Shown in pieces: positions 34,833 to 44,633 of a stretch of 64,000 bases of DNA (within the stretch, counting starts at the first letter, position 1; the number at the start of each line of letters is the position of its first letter). The notes below the pieces were generated by a model. That model had not been told where the DNA came from. It saw nothing but the letters and a program-made list of their open reading frames with translations, and did not search any database. The DNA lies in the NCBI GenBank assembly GCA_900316935.1, contig ONEW01000001.1, positions 1 through 64,000 of the forward strand, written 5' to 3'. The DNA comes from an uncultured Selenomonadales bacterium (lineage in GTDB: Bacteria > Bacillota > Negativicutes > Acidaminococcales > Acidaminococcaceae). The position numbers were made by a program, and so were the translations under genes.

Positions 34833-35797
34833 GGCTTCTGTTCCTTTCTGCCCTTTCCCCCGTCCTGCCGGCCAGGGGCGTGATGCGCGCCCTTGCCGGA
34901 AGCGGCCTGTTTTTGGCGGCGCTCCATGGCCTCCTCGTAAGGAGTGTTCCAGCGGTGCTGGAACCAGAGCCAGTTTTCGGGATATTTCCGGATGATTTCC
35001 TCAACGGCTTCCGTCATTTTCCGCGTCAGACGCTCGTCATCCTCTGCCGGATGGCCTGTGTCCTCGTAATAGAAAGGTTCCTTGACGAAGACCTGGTGGC
35101 CGTACCCGTCGGGCTTGCGGACGATGAAGATGGGGATGCACGGGGCCTTGAACTTTTTGGCGAAATAGGCCGGCCCCGTGGGGGTCGAAGCCATCTTGCC
35201 GAAGAAGGGGACGAAGATGCCGTCCCAGCCGCCGTCCTGGTCCGCAATGAGGCCCAGCATACGGCCTTTGCGCATAGCCCGGACGCAGCCGAAGATCTCG
35301 CTCGTGCCGCGGGCGAAGATTTCCTGCCCCGCGCCGCGGCGCAGCTCATTCATAAAATCGGAATAGACACGGTTCGGCTGCGGCTTTTCCACGGCGCTCA
35401 GCGGAAACCCGTTCAACGCCAGGGCGGCCCCCAGCCATTCCCAGTTGTCCATATGGCAGGCCAGCATGACCACGCCCTTTTTCTGGTTCAAGGCTTCCCA
35501 GAGGATTTCCGGGTGGTCGAAAGTCACGAGGCCGCGGATGTTGTCTTTATTCAGGGCCGGCATATAGAGCATTTCCAATACCGTGACGCCCAGATTGACG
35601 AAAAGTTTCTTGATGATCTCGTGCGCCCGGGCTTCGTCGCAGCCCAACCGTTCCCGGATGGTCTCTTCGGCACGCACGCGCTGTTTCTTGGCGATATGCC
35701 AGTACAGGTGTCCCAGCCCCCGACCGACATGCACAAGCAGCTTATAGGGGGTGTGGGAACAGAGAAAGCTCAGCGTTTTCAGGACCGTATAAAGCAT
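34829..35797 (-). CDS. Lipid A late acyltransferase, LpxL/HtrB family (copy 1)
   Basis: A 322-residue membrane-bound acyltransferase that adds a secondary acyl chain to Kdo-lipid A. The catalytic HX4(D/E) motif is seen in ACHMDNWEWLG near residue 125. The second block, LIADQDGGWDGIFVPFFGK, and the ending WFQHRWNTPYEE are typical. The C-terminal 25 residues are basic. The ATG at 35797 overlaps the kdsC stop (TAATG). A second family member is at 47889. Confidence 0.9.
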   Translation of the reverse strand: MLYTVLKTLSFLCSHTPYKLLVHVGRGLGHLYWHIAKKQRVRAEETIRERLGCDEARAHEIIKKLFVNLGVTVLEMLYMPALNKDNIRGLVTFDHPEILWEALNQKKGVVMLACHMDNWEWLGAALALNGFPLSAVEKPQPNRVYSDFMNELRRGAGQEIFARGTSEIFGCVRAMRKGRMLGLIADQDGGWDGIFVPFFGKMASTPTGPAYFAKKFKAPCIPIFIVRKPDGYGHQVFVKEPFYYEDTGHPAEDDERLTRKMTEAVEEIIRKYPENWLWFQHRWNTPYEEAMERRQKQAASGKGAHHAPGRQDGGKGRKEQKP

Positions 35798-36366
35798 TAT
35801 TGTCTGTCTCCCCGTCCCATTTCCACATATTCCTGCACAATGGTGTCCCATTGTCCTTTTGCTTTCCAGAGGAATTCCAGGAACTCCCTGGCGGCGCCGT
35901 CCCCGCCCTTATGGGCAGACACGAACTGGCACCGTTCCCGGACTTCCGGCACGGCATCGGCGGGACACGCAGCCAGGCCTGCCCGCGTCAGTGCCGGCAG
36001 GTCGTTGAGGTCATCGCCCAGGAAGGCGGTTTCCCGGAGCTCCAGGTGATGCAGCCGGGCCAGGGCCGCCAGGGCCGCCGCCTTGTCCTGCACACCGGTC
36101 ATCACACCGCTGTCCACCCCGACTTCTTTGGCGCGGATACGGATGATACGGCTTTCCCGCCCGGTGACGATGGCGATCTTCAGTCCATGCCGCACGGAAG
36201 TGCTGATTCCCAGCCCGTCCCGGCAGTTGAACCGTTTGAAGCATTCCCCGTCATTGCCGATCTGGATACCGCCGTCCGTCAGGGTACCGTCCACATCCAT
36301 CGCGACGAGACGGATGCCTGCCGCCAGCTTCTGCAGCTCCTCCGGGGTCCATTCCTTTTTCGTCAT
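35797..36366 (-). CDS. kdsC: 3-deoxy-manno-octulosonate-8-phosphate phosphatase
   Basis: A 189-residue HAD enzyme that releases Kdo from Kdo-8-phosphate. Motif I is MDVDGTLTDGG, motif II is IVTGRES, and motifs III/IV are VQDKAAAL and FLGDDLNDLP. It lacks a cap, as KdsC tetramers do. The ATG at 36366 is chosen over the upstream GTG on spacing from GGAG. It sits between kdsD and lpxL in the Kdo block. Confidence 0.95.
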   Translation of the reverse strand: MTKKEWTPEELQKLAAGIRLVAMDVDGTLTDGGIQIGNDGECFKRFNCRDGLGISTSVRHGLKIAIVTGRESRIIRIRAKEVGVDSGVMTGVQDKAAALAALARLHHLELRETAFLGDDLNDLPALTRAGLAACPADAVPEVRERCQFVSAHKGGDGAAREFLEFLWKAKGQWDTIVQEYVEMGRGDRQ

Positions 36367-36415
36367 TGCGCACACGCTCCAAACCAGAATTCCAAAAAAT
36401 CGGGATTAAAGAATA

Positions 36416-37396
36416 TTATACCACACCTTGGCGTACCAGGTCGGTCATATGCAGCAATCCGATGACATGTTTTTCGGCGTCCAGGACCGGCAGCACCGTG
36501 ATGGGTTTCGGCTTGTGGCTTTCCATGACATGCAGGGCCTCAGCCGCCAGTTTTTCCTTCGTGATGAATTTCGGTTCCTTCGTCATCAGCTCCGTCACCG
36601 GGCGGTTCAGGAACCCGATGCCTTTTGACAGGCCGCGGCGGATGTCGCCGTCCGTCAGGAGGCCGATCATGTGGTCTTCGTCATCCACGACGGACACGGC
36701 GCCCAGGCCCTTGTCCGTAATGACGAAAAGGGCTTCCGTCACCGTGTTCGTGCCTTTGACCACCGGGTTCTCGTCGCCAGTGTGCATGATGTCCCCCACC
36801 GTAAGGAGCAGCCTGCGTCCCAGGCTGCCGCCCGGATGGAAGACCGCAAATTGTTTCGACGTAAAGTGGTGCTTGCCCATGAGGGCCATCGCCAAGGCAT
36901 CGCCGAAGGCGAGGGCCGCCGTCGTGCTCGAAGTCGGGGCCAGCCCCAGAGGGCAGGCTTCCCGTTCCACACCGACGTTGAGGACGACGTCGCTGTTTTT
37001 GGCCAGCGTCGATTCCGGGTTCCCGACCATGGCGATCAGTTTCGCGCCAATCCGGCGCAGGGAGGGCAGGATGTTCAGCACCTCCCCCGTCTCGCCGCTG
37101 TTGGACAGGGCGATGACCACGTCGTTGCCCGTCACCATGCCCAGGTCCCCGTGAATGCCTTCGGCCGGGTGCAGATAGAACGACGGCGTGCCCGTGCTGG
37201 CCAGGGTCGCCGAAATCTTATGGGCGATGATGCCCGATTTGCCCATGCCGGTCATGACGACACGGCCCGGACATTCCATAATCAATTTCACCGCTGCGTC
37301 GAAATGCCCGTCGACGCGGGGAATCAGATTCAGGATCGCGTCCGCCTCCATACGGAGCACTTTCTGCGCATCTGTTTCCATTGCATTCATTGGCAT
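36416..37396 (-). CDS. kdsD: Arabinose-5-phosphate isomerase
   Basis: A 326-residue KpsF/GutQ/KdsD-type isomerase that makes arabinose-5-phosphate, the first Kdo precursor. The N-terminal SIS domain shows VVMTGMGKSGIIAHKISATL and IALSNSGETGE. Two CBS domains fill the C-terminal part (from about residue 205, DIMHTGDENPVV and then ELMTKEPKFI). AGGAGG lies just before the ATG at 37396; the ATG at 37390 is an alternative. Confidence 0.95.
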   Translation of the reverse strand: MPMNAMETDAQKVLRMEADAILNLIPRVDGHFDAAVKLIMECPGRVVMTGMGKSGIIAHKISATLASTGTPSFYLHPAEGIHGDLGMVTGNDVVIALSNSGETGEVLNILPSLRRIGAKLIAMVGNPESTLAKNSDVVLNVGVEREACPLGLAPTSSTTAALAFGDALAMALMGKHHFTSKQFAVFHPGGSLGRRLLLTVGDIMHTGDENPVVKGTNTVTEALFVITDKGLGAVSVVDDEDHMIGLLTDGDIRRGLSKGIGFLNRPVTELMTKEPKFITKEKLAAEALHVMESHKPKPITVLPVLDAEKHVIGLLHMTDLVRQGVV

Positions 37397-37432
37397 GCTT
37401 CCTCCTATTGTCGGAATAATCCGTCCCGTCAT

Positions 37433-38254
37433 TCAGCCACGGACGATTTTGTCGATGGCGAGGACTTGTTCCAGAAGGGCCTCGAGCTGGTCCAGACGGA
37501 CCATGTTGGGGCCGTCGGACAAGGCCTTGGACGGGTCATCGTGCACTTCCAGGAAGAGGGCGTCGATTCCGACAGCCGCCGCAGCCCGTGCCATCTGGGG
37601 CGCGTACTGGCTCTGGCCGCCGCTCGTCTTGCCCTGCCCGCCAGGAATCTGCACGCTGTGCGTGGCGTCCATGACGACGGGATAGCCCAGGCCGCGCATG
37701 ACCGCCAGGCCGCGCATATCCGTGACCAGCGTGTTGTACCCGAAGCTGGAGCCCCGCTCCGTCAGCAGGATGTTGCGGTTTCCCGCCGCTTCGATTTTGG
37801 CGATGACGTTCTTCATATCCCAGGGTGCCAGGAACTGGCCCTTTTTCACATTGACGCAGCGGCCCGTCCTGGCGGCCGCGCAGACCAGGTCTGTCTGGCG
37901 GCACAGGAAGGCCGGAATCTGGATGACGTCCAGCACTTCCGCAGCCTTCTCCACCTGCCAGGTCTCGTGCACATCGCTGACGACGGGCACGCCCAGCTCC
38001 TTTTTGATGGCGGCCAGCTGCTTCAGGCCTTCTTCCAGACCAGGGCCGCGGAAGGAGTCATAGCTGGACCGGTTCGCCTTGTCGAAGCTCGCCTTGAAAA
38101 TATAGGGGATGCCGAGCTTGCCGCAGATGCGTTTCACCTCCCGGCCGATGGCCAGGCTGTGTTCATAACCTTCGAGGACGCACGGTCCTGCCAGGAGCGC
38201 CAGGGGATGTCCCTGGCCGATTTCATAGGAACCTGCTTTTACGGTATGCATCAT
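37433..38254 (-). CDS. kdsA: Kdo-8-phosphate synthase
   Basis: A 273-residue enzyme condensing arabinose-5-phosphate with phosphoenolpyruvate. Typical motifs are [32 protein letters not shown] and [15 protein letters not shown]. The cysteine in AGPC may mark a metal-dependent form. Its start overlaps the kdsB stop (ATGA); the ATG three bases further in is better spaced from GGAGG. Confidence 0.97.
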   Translation of the reverse strand: MMHTVKAGSYEIGQGHPLALLAGPCVLEGYEHSLAIGREVKRICGKLGIPYIFKASFDKANRSSYDSFRGPGLEEGLKQLAAIKKELGVPVVSDVHETWQVEKAAEVLDVIQIPAFLCRQTDLVCAAARTGRCVNVKKGQFLAPWDMKNVIAKIEAAGNRNILLTERGSSFGYNTLVTDMRGLAVMRGLGYPVVMDATHSVQIPGGQGKTSGGQSQYAPQMARAAAAVGIDALFLEVHDDPSKALSDGPNMVRLDQLEALLEQVLAIDKIVRG

Positions 38255-38979
38255 TTGCCTCCCAGTAATTTGTTGACGGCGTCCAGGTCCGCCTGCGTGT
38301 CGACGCCGACGCCCTTGAAGTCACTTTCCAGGACTTTGATCCGGCAGCCGTTTTCCAGGACGCGCAGTTGTTCCAGGCTTTCCACCTGTTCCAGCGGTGT
38401 CGGCGCCATGGCGGCGTATTCCAGGACGAAGTCGCGGGTGTAGGCATAGATGCCCACGTGTTTATAGACTTTGAAGAATCCGTCCTTATGGCGCGGATAC
38501 GGTATCAGGCTGCGCGAAAAATAGAGGGCGTAGCCGTCCTTGTCCGTCACGACCTTGACGGCCGACGGATCATCGTATTCGCTTTCCTCCATGCGTACCT
38601 TCATGGTGGCCATCTTGAGGTCCGGCTCTTTTTCGAAGGCTTCGGCCAGGCGGTCGATGATCTCCGGCGGAATCATGGGTTCGTCGCCCTGGACGTTGAT
38701 GATGACGTCCGCATCGGGATACTTGCCGGCCACTTCGGCCAGGCGGCTCGTGCCGTTCGGATGGTCCTTGCGGGTCATGACAGCCTTGCCGCCGAATCCG
38801 ACGACGGCGTCATACACGCGCCGGTCATCGACGGCGACCAGGACTTCGGCCGGTTTCTTCGCCTTCCCGGCCTGCTCATAGACGTGCTGGATCATGGGTT
38901 TCCCCGCAATCAGCTTCAGCGGCTTGCCCGGCAGACGGGTCGATGCATACCGTGCGGGAATCACACAAAGGACTTTCAT
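38251..38979 (-). CDS. kdsB: CMP-Kdo synthetase
   Basis: A 242-residue cytidylyltransferase that activates Kdo. The nucleotide-binding start [16 protein letters not shown] is classical, and [14 protein letters not shown] binds the metal. It has the usual length. It is preceded by the waaA-lpxK fusion and overlaps kdsA by four bases. Confidence 0.97.
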   Translation of the reverse strand: MKVLCVIPARYASTRLPGKPLKLIAGKPMIQHVYEQAGKAKKPAEVLVAVDDRRVYDAVVGFGGKAVMTRKDHPNGTSRLAEVAGKYPDADVIINVQGDEPMIPPEIIDRLAEAFEKEPDLKMATMKVRMEESEYDDPSAVKVVTDKDGYALYFSRSLIPYPRHKDGFFKVYKHVGIYAYTRDFVLEYAAMAPTPLEQVESLEQLRVLENGCRIKVLESDFKGVGVDTQADLDAVNKLLGGK

Positions 38980-39045
38980 GGGTCATGTCTCCTTCCGAAG
39001 TTTTCCGGAACGGCACAGGGGATTCTGCGCGATCCGGGCAGGCAT

Positions 39046-41592
39046 TCATTTTTTGCGGTGTTTCTTTTTGAGGGAATCCTTCACAGCGTGGCTGATGCCG
39101 TTTTCAAAGACATTTTCGCCTTTCGTGACCTTGATGTCCATGTTCAGGACATACAGGGGGATGTCGCGGTTGAAATAGATGAATTCCGTAGGGATCTTGA
39201 CAGCGTCTTTGCCGGTCGTGATCATGGCGTCGGCATGGAGTTCCTCCGCCCGCTCGCCGATGTACTGCATTTCCAGCATGCCGTAATCGTGGTGGTCGGG
39301 GTAACGCACGGCCTCGAGGATCTCCAGGCCGCTGCCGGAAATGTTCTGTTCGAAAGACGACGGATTGCCGATGGCCGAGAAGATCATGACCTTCTTCCCC
39401 TGCAGCTCCTTCAGGTCGATGGCGTTGACCTGGATGCCCTTGTACCAGTCCGCGATTTCGACGAAGTTCATGGCGTGATGGATGCTTTCCACAATGGGGG
39501 CGCGTTTGTTGAAGCAGCGCACGTTCTCCACCAGCGTCGTGCGGGTCAGCTGCGAACTCTGGTCGCACTTGGTGAACAGGAACATGTCGGCGCGGTCCAG
39601 ATGGCTCAACGGTTCGCGCAGGATACCGCGCGGCAGCAGGCAGCCGTTGCCGAAGAGGTTCAGCGTGTCGACGAGGACGATGTCCAGGTTGCGGGCCAGC
39701 TGCCAGTGCTGGTAGCCGTCGTCCATGATGATGACTTCGGCGTCCAGTTTCTTGACGGCGTAGCTGCCCGTCACGTAACGGCTCTTGCCGATGACGACCG
39801 GGATGCCCGGCATGGTCTTGGCCATCAGGTAGGCTTCGTCGCCTGCCTCGTAGGATGTCATATAGATCTTTTTGCCGTCGGAAACGACGCCCAGCGGCTT
39901 GTCCCAGTGGGACCGGTAACCGCGGTTCAAGATGACGACGCGGTAGCCCATCTTCTGGATCATCTGGGCGACGCGCTGCGTCGTCGGGGTCTTGCCCGTA
40001 CCGCCGACGGTGATGTTGCCGATGGAGATGACGCAGCAGTCCAGCTGTTTCGTCGGCAGGAAGTGGTGCTGGTACATCCACAGGCTGGCCCGGGCGCCGA
40101 AGCCGTAAAGCCAGGAGAGGGCCCGCAGGAAGCCCAGGAGCAGGAAAGCGTACCAGGGGCGTTCCGGCGAATGGGCCATATGGAAAATGTACTGGATGAT
40201 GGCGCCGCCGTGTTTCAGGCCGCCGCCGCCGGCATCGTTGAAGTTGCGCGTATTGATCGGATAGACCTGGGAGAAGGCCTTCGGAACGGAAGCCTCTTCC
40301 AAGAGTTCCGTCAGGTAATGCATGGTCTTGATGGCGGCACCGCGGTTCTCATGGATGACCTGGATGGAGGCCGCCCCCATCTTCTGCCGCAGCACGTCGT
40401 CCCCGGCGATTTCCCGGAATGCGGCCGCCAGGCCCTCCGTATCCTGGACCATGCGGCAGGCCCCTACCTTGCTCAGCAGGGAATAGGAATCCTTGAAGTT
40501 CTCCATGCTCGGACCGACCAGGATCGGCTTGGCGTGAGCCGCCGGCTCCAGCACGTTATGGCCGCCGTGATGCATCAGGCTGCCGCCGATAAAGACGATG
40601 TCGCCCACGGCGTAGATACGTCCCAGTTCCCCGATGGTGTCAATGAGGAGGACCGGACAGGCCGGACGCTCGCCCTGCATATCCTTCATGACGGAGCGGT
40701 ACCCCGTCTCATAGCCGAACTTCGCGTCCAGGCGCCGGATCTCATCCACGCGTGCCGGTTTGCGCGGCGCGATGATGAGGCGGGCCCGGGGATATTTTTT
40801 ACGCAGTTCCGTGAAGGCCGTCAGGACGGCCTCTTCCTCGGAAGGATGGGTGGACCCGGCGACGATGACGGGGAAATCCCCTTCCCGCAGGCCCAGTTCC
40901 TTTTTATAGTTCGCCAGATCCTCCGGCGTCACTTCGGCGTAGGTCTGGTCGAATTTCGTGTTGCCCGTGACGAAGATCTTGCCGGGGTCGGCCCCCAGGT
41001 GCGCGATGTAGTCCGCATCGATGCTCGACTGCATGCAGAAACGGCTCACCGTACGCAACATGTCGCGCCAGATGCTGAACAGGTACCGGTAGTTCTTCAC
41101 GGATTTTTCGGAAATACGGCCGTTCACCATCATCACCGGGATGTTGCGGTTGCGGATGGCCCGCAAAAAGTTCGGCCACAATTCCGTTTCCACCGGCATG
41201 AAGATGCCGGGGTGCACGCGGCGTACCACCGATTCGGCCACCCAGGGCAGATCCAGCGGAAAGTAGATGATGGCATCCGCTTCCGGGATGATCTGCCTGG
41301 CCATATTGTAACCGCCGACCGTGAAGGCCGAAACAAGGACCTTCCGTTCCGGCATGATTTTCTTGATTTCTTTGACGAGGGGGCTTGTCGCGACGATTTC
41401 GCCGACCGACGCACCGTGGATCCAGATACAATGGCGCCCGATGACGTTCTCAAACTCGGAACGGCGGATCAGGCCCATACTCTGGCGGAACCGGGTCCCG
41501 AAGCCTTTTTCCCGTATCAGGCGGTATCCGTAATAGGGCAGGATGAAGAACAGGAACACCAGGATGCCCAGTAAGTTATAAAGTATATACAT
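39046..41592 (-). CDS. waaA-lpxK: Fused Kdo transferase / lipid A 4'-kinase (WaaA-LpxK)
   Basis: An 848-residue fusion of two lipid A enzymes. Residues 1-430 are the Kdo transferase: an N-terminal membrane anchor, the HGASVGEIVATSP motif with the acid/base glutamate, MPVETELWPN and FIGGSLMHHGGHNVLEP. Residues about 470-848 are the 4'-kinase, with a P-loop in SIGNITVGGTGKTP and IIMDDGYQHWQLARN. Both reactions occur on the inner face of the inner membrane, so fusion may channel the intermediate. In E. coli these are separate genes. The start has GGGAG upstream. Confidence 0.95.
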   Translation of the reverse strand: MYILYNLLGILVFLFFILPYYGYRLIREKGFGTRFRQSMGLIRRSEFENVIGRHCIWIHGASVGEIVATSPLVKEIKKIMPERKVLVSAFTVGGYNMARQIIPEADAIIYFPLDLPWVAESVVRRVHPGIFMPVETELWPNFLRAIRNRNIPVMMVNGRISEKSVKNYRYLFSIWRDMLRTVSRFCMQSSIDADYIAHLGADPGKIFVTGNTKFDQTYAEVTPEDLANYKKELGLREGDFPVIVAGSTHPSEEEAVLTAFTELRKKYPRARLIIAPRKPARVDEIRRLDAKFGYETGYRSVMKDMQGERPACPVLLIDTIGELGRIYAVGDIVFIGGSLMHHGGHNVLEPAAHAKPILVGPSMENFKDSYSLLSKVGACRMVQDTEGLAAAFREIAGDDVLRQKMGAASIQVIHENRGAAIKTMHYLTELLEEASVPKAFSQVYPINTRNFNDAGGGGLKHGGAIIQYIFHMAHSPERPWYAFLLLGFLRALSWLYGFGARASLWMYQHHFLPTKQLDCCVISIGNITVGGTGKTPTTQRVAQMIQKMGYRVVILNRGYRSHWDKPLGVVSDGKKIYMTSYEAGDEAYLMAKTMPGIPVVIGKSRYVTGSYAVKKLDAEVIIMDDGYQHWQLARNLDIVLVDTLNLFGNGCLLPRGILREPLSHLDRADMFLFTKCDQSSQLTRTTLVENVRCFNKRAPIVESIHHAMNFVEIADWYKGIQVNAIDLKELQGKKVMIFSAIGNPSSFEQNISGSGLEILEAVRYPDHHDYGMLEMQYIGERAEELHADAMITTGKDAVKIPTEFIYFNRDIPLYVLNMDIKVTKGENVFENGISHAVKDSLKKKHRKK

Positions 41593-41604
41593 GATGCTGC
41601 TCCC

Positions 41605-43338
41605 TCATTCCTCTTTCTTGCTGCTGTACTGGATTTGATACAGATGGGCATAGAGCCCGTTCAACTGCATCAGCTGGCCGTGCGTGCCGTCCTCGATGAG
41701 GCGGCCGTGATCCAGGACGATGATGCGGTCCGCATTCTTGATGGTCGACAGGCGGTGGGCGATGACGAAGGCCGTACGCCCGATCATGAGCCGGTTCAGG
41801 GCGTCCTGCACGATGCGCTCGCTTTCCGTATCGAGGGCCGACGTGGCTTCGTCCAGGATCAGGATGCGGGGGTCCTTCAGGATGGCCCTGGCAATGGCGA
41901 TGCGCTGCCGCTGGCCGCCGGAAATGTTTACACCCCGGTCGCCCAGCTTGGTCTGGTACCCCTGGGGCAGGTTGAGGATGAAGTCATGGGCGTTGGCCGC
42001 CTTGGCCGCCGACACGACTTCCTCTTCCGTCGCATCGAGCCGGCCGTACTTGATGTTATCGTAAACCGACCCATTGAAAAGGAGCGTCTCCTGCGGCACG
42101 ATACCGACCTGTTCGCGCAGGGAATCCAGGGTGACCGTGGCAATGTCGACGCCATCCACGCGGATGACGCCCGAATCCACATTGTAGAAACGGGGCAGCA
42201 GGCTCGCGATGGTCGACTTGCCCGCGCCCGAAGGCCCGACGACGCCGATGATCTGTCCCGGCTGAACGGACAGGCTCAGGTCGTGGATGACCTCTTCGCC
42301 GGGATTGTAGGAAAAGCTGACATGTTCAAACGTGACAGCGCCCTTGACAGGCGGCAGCGGTTTTGCACCGGGCATGTCCGTCACCTCCTCGGGCAGGTCC
42401 AGCACGTTGAAGACGCGCTGCGCTGCCGCCAGGGCACGCTGTATGTTGCCGATGACGCGGGTGATGCGCTTGATGGGGTTCGAAATGTTTACGGCATAGA
42501 CGAGGAACGCGATGAGCGAGCCCGGCGTCGTTTTGCCGTCGATGACGTTGTGTCCGCCATACCACAGGATCAGCGTGACCCCAAGGGCCGCAACCAGTTC
42601 TATCGTCGGCGTCAGGGTCGCCATGTAACGGGAATTGCGCATGTTGGCCTTGAAGTTCGCCATGTTTTCCTGGTCGAACCGCAGGATTTCGTAGGCTTCC
42701 CGCACGAAGGACTTGACGACGCGGGCTGACGAAACGGATTCCTGCAGCACCGACGTGATGTCCGCCGTCGCTTCCTGGATCTGCCCGCCGGAGCGGCGGA
42801 TCTTGCGGCCGAAAAAGTTCATGAACCACAGCACGATGGGGAACGTGCAGAACGTGAAGACCGTCAGGCGCCAGTCCAGGTAGACCATGGCGCAGATGGA
42901 TCCGATGAGGATGAAGCCTTCCGTCACCAGCTCGATCGTGTTCTCGATGAGGGCGCCCTGCAGGGCATTGACGTCATTCGTCACGTAACTCATGATGGTT
43001 CCCGTCTTGTTCTTGTCGTAGAACGACATGGACAGGCGCTGCAGCTTGCGGAACACTTCGCCGCGGATATCGATGATGACATGCTGCCCCACGTAACTCA
43101 TGAGATAGTTCTGGCCGAAATAGAAGATGCCGCGGAAAATGAAGATGACCACGATGCTGACGGCAATCATGTTCAGCATGAAGGCATCTTTTTCGGACAA
43201 CACCTTATCCACCATGTCACGGATGATCCAAGGCAGGTACAGATTGCCCGCCGCCGCGAGGACCGTGCAGATGAGCGCTGCCACCAGCACTTTCGCGTAC
43301 GGCTTGATATAGGCTGTAAGTCTCGTATACAGATTCAT
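41605..43338 (-). CDS. msbA: Lipid A flippase MsbA-type ABC transporter
   Basis: A 577-residue half-transporter with six membrane helices (residues 1-320) fused to an ATPase. The ATPase has Walker A GPSGAGKST, Q-loop VPQETLLF, signature NISGGQRQRIAIARA, Walker B LILDEATSALD and the H-loop IAHRLSTI. Its place between waaA-lpxK and lpxB supports lipid A-core flipping rather than drug export. GGAG precedes the ATG. Confidence 0.92.
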   Translation of the reverse strand: MNLYTRLTAYIKPYAKVLVAALICTVLAAAGNLYLPWIIRDMVDKVLSEKDAFMLNMIAVSIVVIFIFRGIFYFGQNYLMSYVGQHVIIDIRGEVFRKLQRLSMSFYDKNKTGTIMSYVTNDVNALQGALIENTIELVTEGFILIGSICAMVYLDWRLTVFTFCTFPIVLWFMNFFGRKIRRSGGQIQEATADITSVLQESVSSARVVKSFVREAYEILRFDQENMANFKANMRNSRYMATLTPTIELVAALGVTLILWYGGHNVIDGKTTPGSLIAFLVYAVNISNPIKRITRVIGNIQRALAAAQRVFNVLDLPEEVTDMPGAKPLPPVKGAVTFEHVSFSYNPGEEVIHDLSLSVQPGQIIGVVGPSGAGKSTIASLLPRFYNVDSGVIRVDGVDIATVTLDSLREQVGIVPQETLLFNGSVYDNIKYGRLDATEEEVVSAAKAANAHDFILNLPQGYQTKLGDRGVNISGGQRQRIAIARAILKDPRILILDEATSALDTESERIVQDALNRLMIGRTAFVIAHRLSTIKNADRIIVLDHGRLIEDGTHGQLMQLNGLYAHLYQIQYSSKKEE

Positions 43339-43395
43339 GGAGTCTCCTTGATATCCATTCCGCCAGGTCCGTCAAAGGACATTCCCGCCGGAGAT

Positions 43396-44529
43396 TTATT
43401 TCCCGTGCGCCATGCGCAGGACCAGTTCGGCCACGCGGTGCAGGGCGCCGGGTTCGCCCAGCCGCTCCCGGGTTTCCGCCAGGTCGCGTTTCAATTGGGC
43501 GTAGCGTGCCGGTTCCATCAGTTCCAGGCTCACACGCGCCACCGTCTCCGGCGTGCAGGCGTCCTGCAGCAGTTCCGGCTCAATCAGCCGGCCTGCCACG
43601 ATGTTCGGCAGCCCGATATTCGGGATTTCCACGACATGCTTCGCAATCCAGAAGCTGACGGGAGATGCCTTATACAGGATGACGCAGGGCAGATTGCAGA
43701 GGGCCGCCTCCAGCGTCACCGTGCCGCTCGTGGCGATGGCGAAATCGGCCACGGACATGACGTCGTAATTGCACCTGTCCGTAATCCGGATATCCAGGCG
43801 CGTTTCTGCAATGGCCTGATGCAGTTCCGTTTCCGGGATGGTGGAAGCCCTGAGCATGGCGAAATCCAAATCCGGGCGCCGGGCATGGAGGATCTTTGCC
43901 GCTCCCAGCATGACCGGCAGAAGCCGCTGGATTTCCATGGGACGGCTGCCCGGCAGGAGCAGGACGAGCGGATGCCCCGGCCGTTTGCCCGCTAATTTTT
44001 CCGCTTCCCTGCGCGGCAGGGACGGATGTACCGTGTCCACGAGGGGATGTCCCACAAACTCGATGTCCGCGCCATATTTTTTATATAGTCTGTATTCGAA
44101 GGGGAAAATCGACGCAATCTTGTCGACGACCTTCACGACGCCTGCCGCCCGCCCCGGACGCCAGGCCCAGGCAGATGGCGGAATAAAGGACACGACCGGA
44201 ATATGACGTTTTTTTGCCAGTTTTGCCAGGCGCATGTTGAAGCCCGGATAATCGATGGTGAGCAGCACATCGGGGCGGCGGTCCTCCATGAGGCGGAGGA
44301 ACGCCGTGCGCAGCCGCAGGATGTCCGGCAGTTTGCGCAGCACTTCCACGAACCCCATGACGCTGTGGTCTTTGATGTCGAAGACCACCTCGCCACCGGC
44401 CTGCCGCAGATTATCGCCGCCCATGCCGTACACTTCGGCATCCGGTTCGATTTTCAGGATGGCCCGGCAGATGGCGCCGGCATGCAGATCGCCCGACGCT
44501 TCCCCGGCAGAAATCATAATTCTAGTCAT
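43396..44529 (-). CDS. lpxB: Lipid A disaccharide synthase
   Basis: A 377-residue GT19 glycosyltransferase joining UDP-diacylglucosamine and lipid X. The N-terminal block ISAGEASGDLHAG is diagnostic, with IDYPGFNMRLAKLAKK, SAWAWRPGR, and FVGHPLVDT. It is peripheral at the inner membrane. Its promoter follows the lpxI terminator, so lpxB opens a new transcription unit that runs to msbA and beyond. Confidence 0.95.
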   Translation of the reverse strand: MTRIMISAGEASGDLHAGAICRAILKIEPDAEVYGMGGDNLRQAGGEVVFDIKDHSVMGFVEVLRKLPDILRLRTAFLRLMEDRRPDVLLTIDYPGFNMRLAKLAKKRHIPVVSFIPPSAWAWRPGRAAGVVKVVDKIASIFPFEYRLYKKYGADIEFVGHPLVDTVHPSLPRREAEKLAGKRPGHPLVLLLPGSRPMEIQRLLPVMLGAAKILHARRPDLDFAMLRASTIPETELHQAIAETRLDIRITDRCNYDVMSVADFAIATSGTVTLEAALCNLPCVILYKASPVSFWIAKHVVEIPNIGLPNIVAGRLIEPELLQDACTPETVARVSLELMEPARYAQLKRDLAETRERLGEPGALHRVAELVLRMAHGK

Positions 44530-44557
44530 AATCCACCTATTATCATTTCCATTAAAG

Positions 44558-44587
44558 ATAATACCAAATAATTATATCATATTGAAA
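44558..44587 (-). promoter_or_regulatory. Promoter of the lpxB-msbA-kds-lpt unit
   Basis: Minus-strand TTTCAA (44582-44587), 18-base spacer, TATTAT (44558-44563) in an AT-rich stretch directly after a terminator. Confidence 0.6.
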
Positions 44588-44589
44588 CG

Positions 44590-44621
44590 GAAAAAACGAC
44601 TGAAAACGCTCTTTCAGCCGT
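44590..44621 (-). terminator. Terminator after lpxI
   Basis: A 10-bp stem with one wobble (44596-44605 with 44612-44621), then TTTTTTCC on the minus strand. It divides the LPS cluster into two transcription units. Confidence 0.88.
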
Positions 44622-44633
44622 CTTATTCCCCCA

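Noticed and set aside
38368-41574. Plus-strand ORF of 1068 codons opposite waaA-lpxK and kdsB
   Set aside because: It lies antisense to well-defined LPS enzymes, has no family motifs, and its composition is that of a mirror frame in GC-rich coding DNA.
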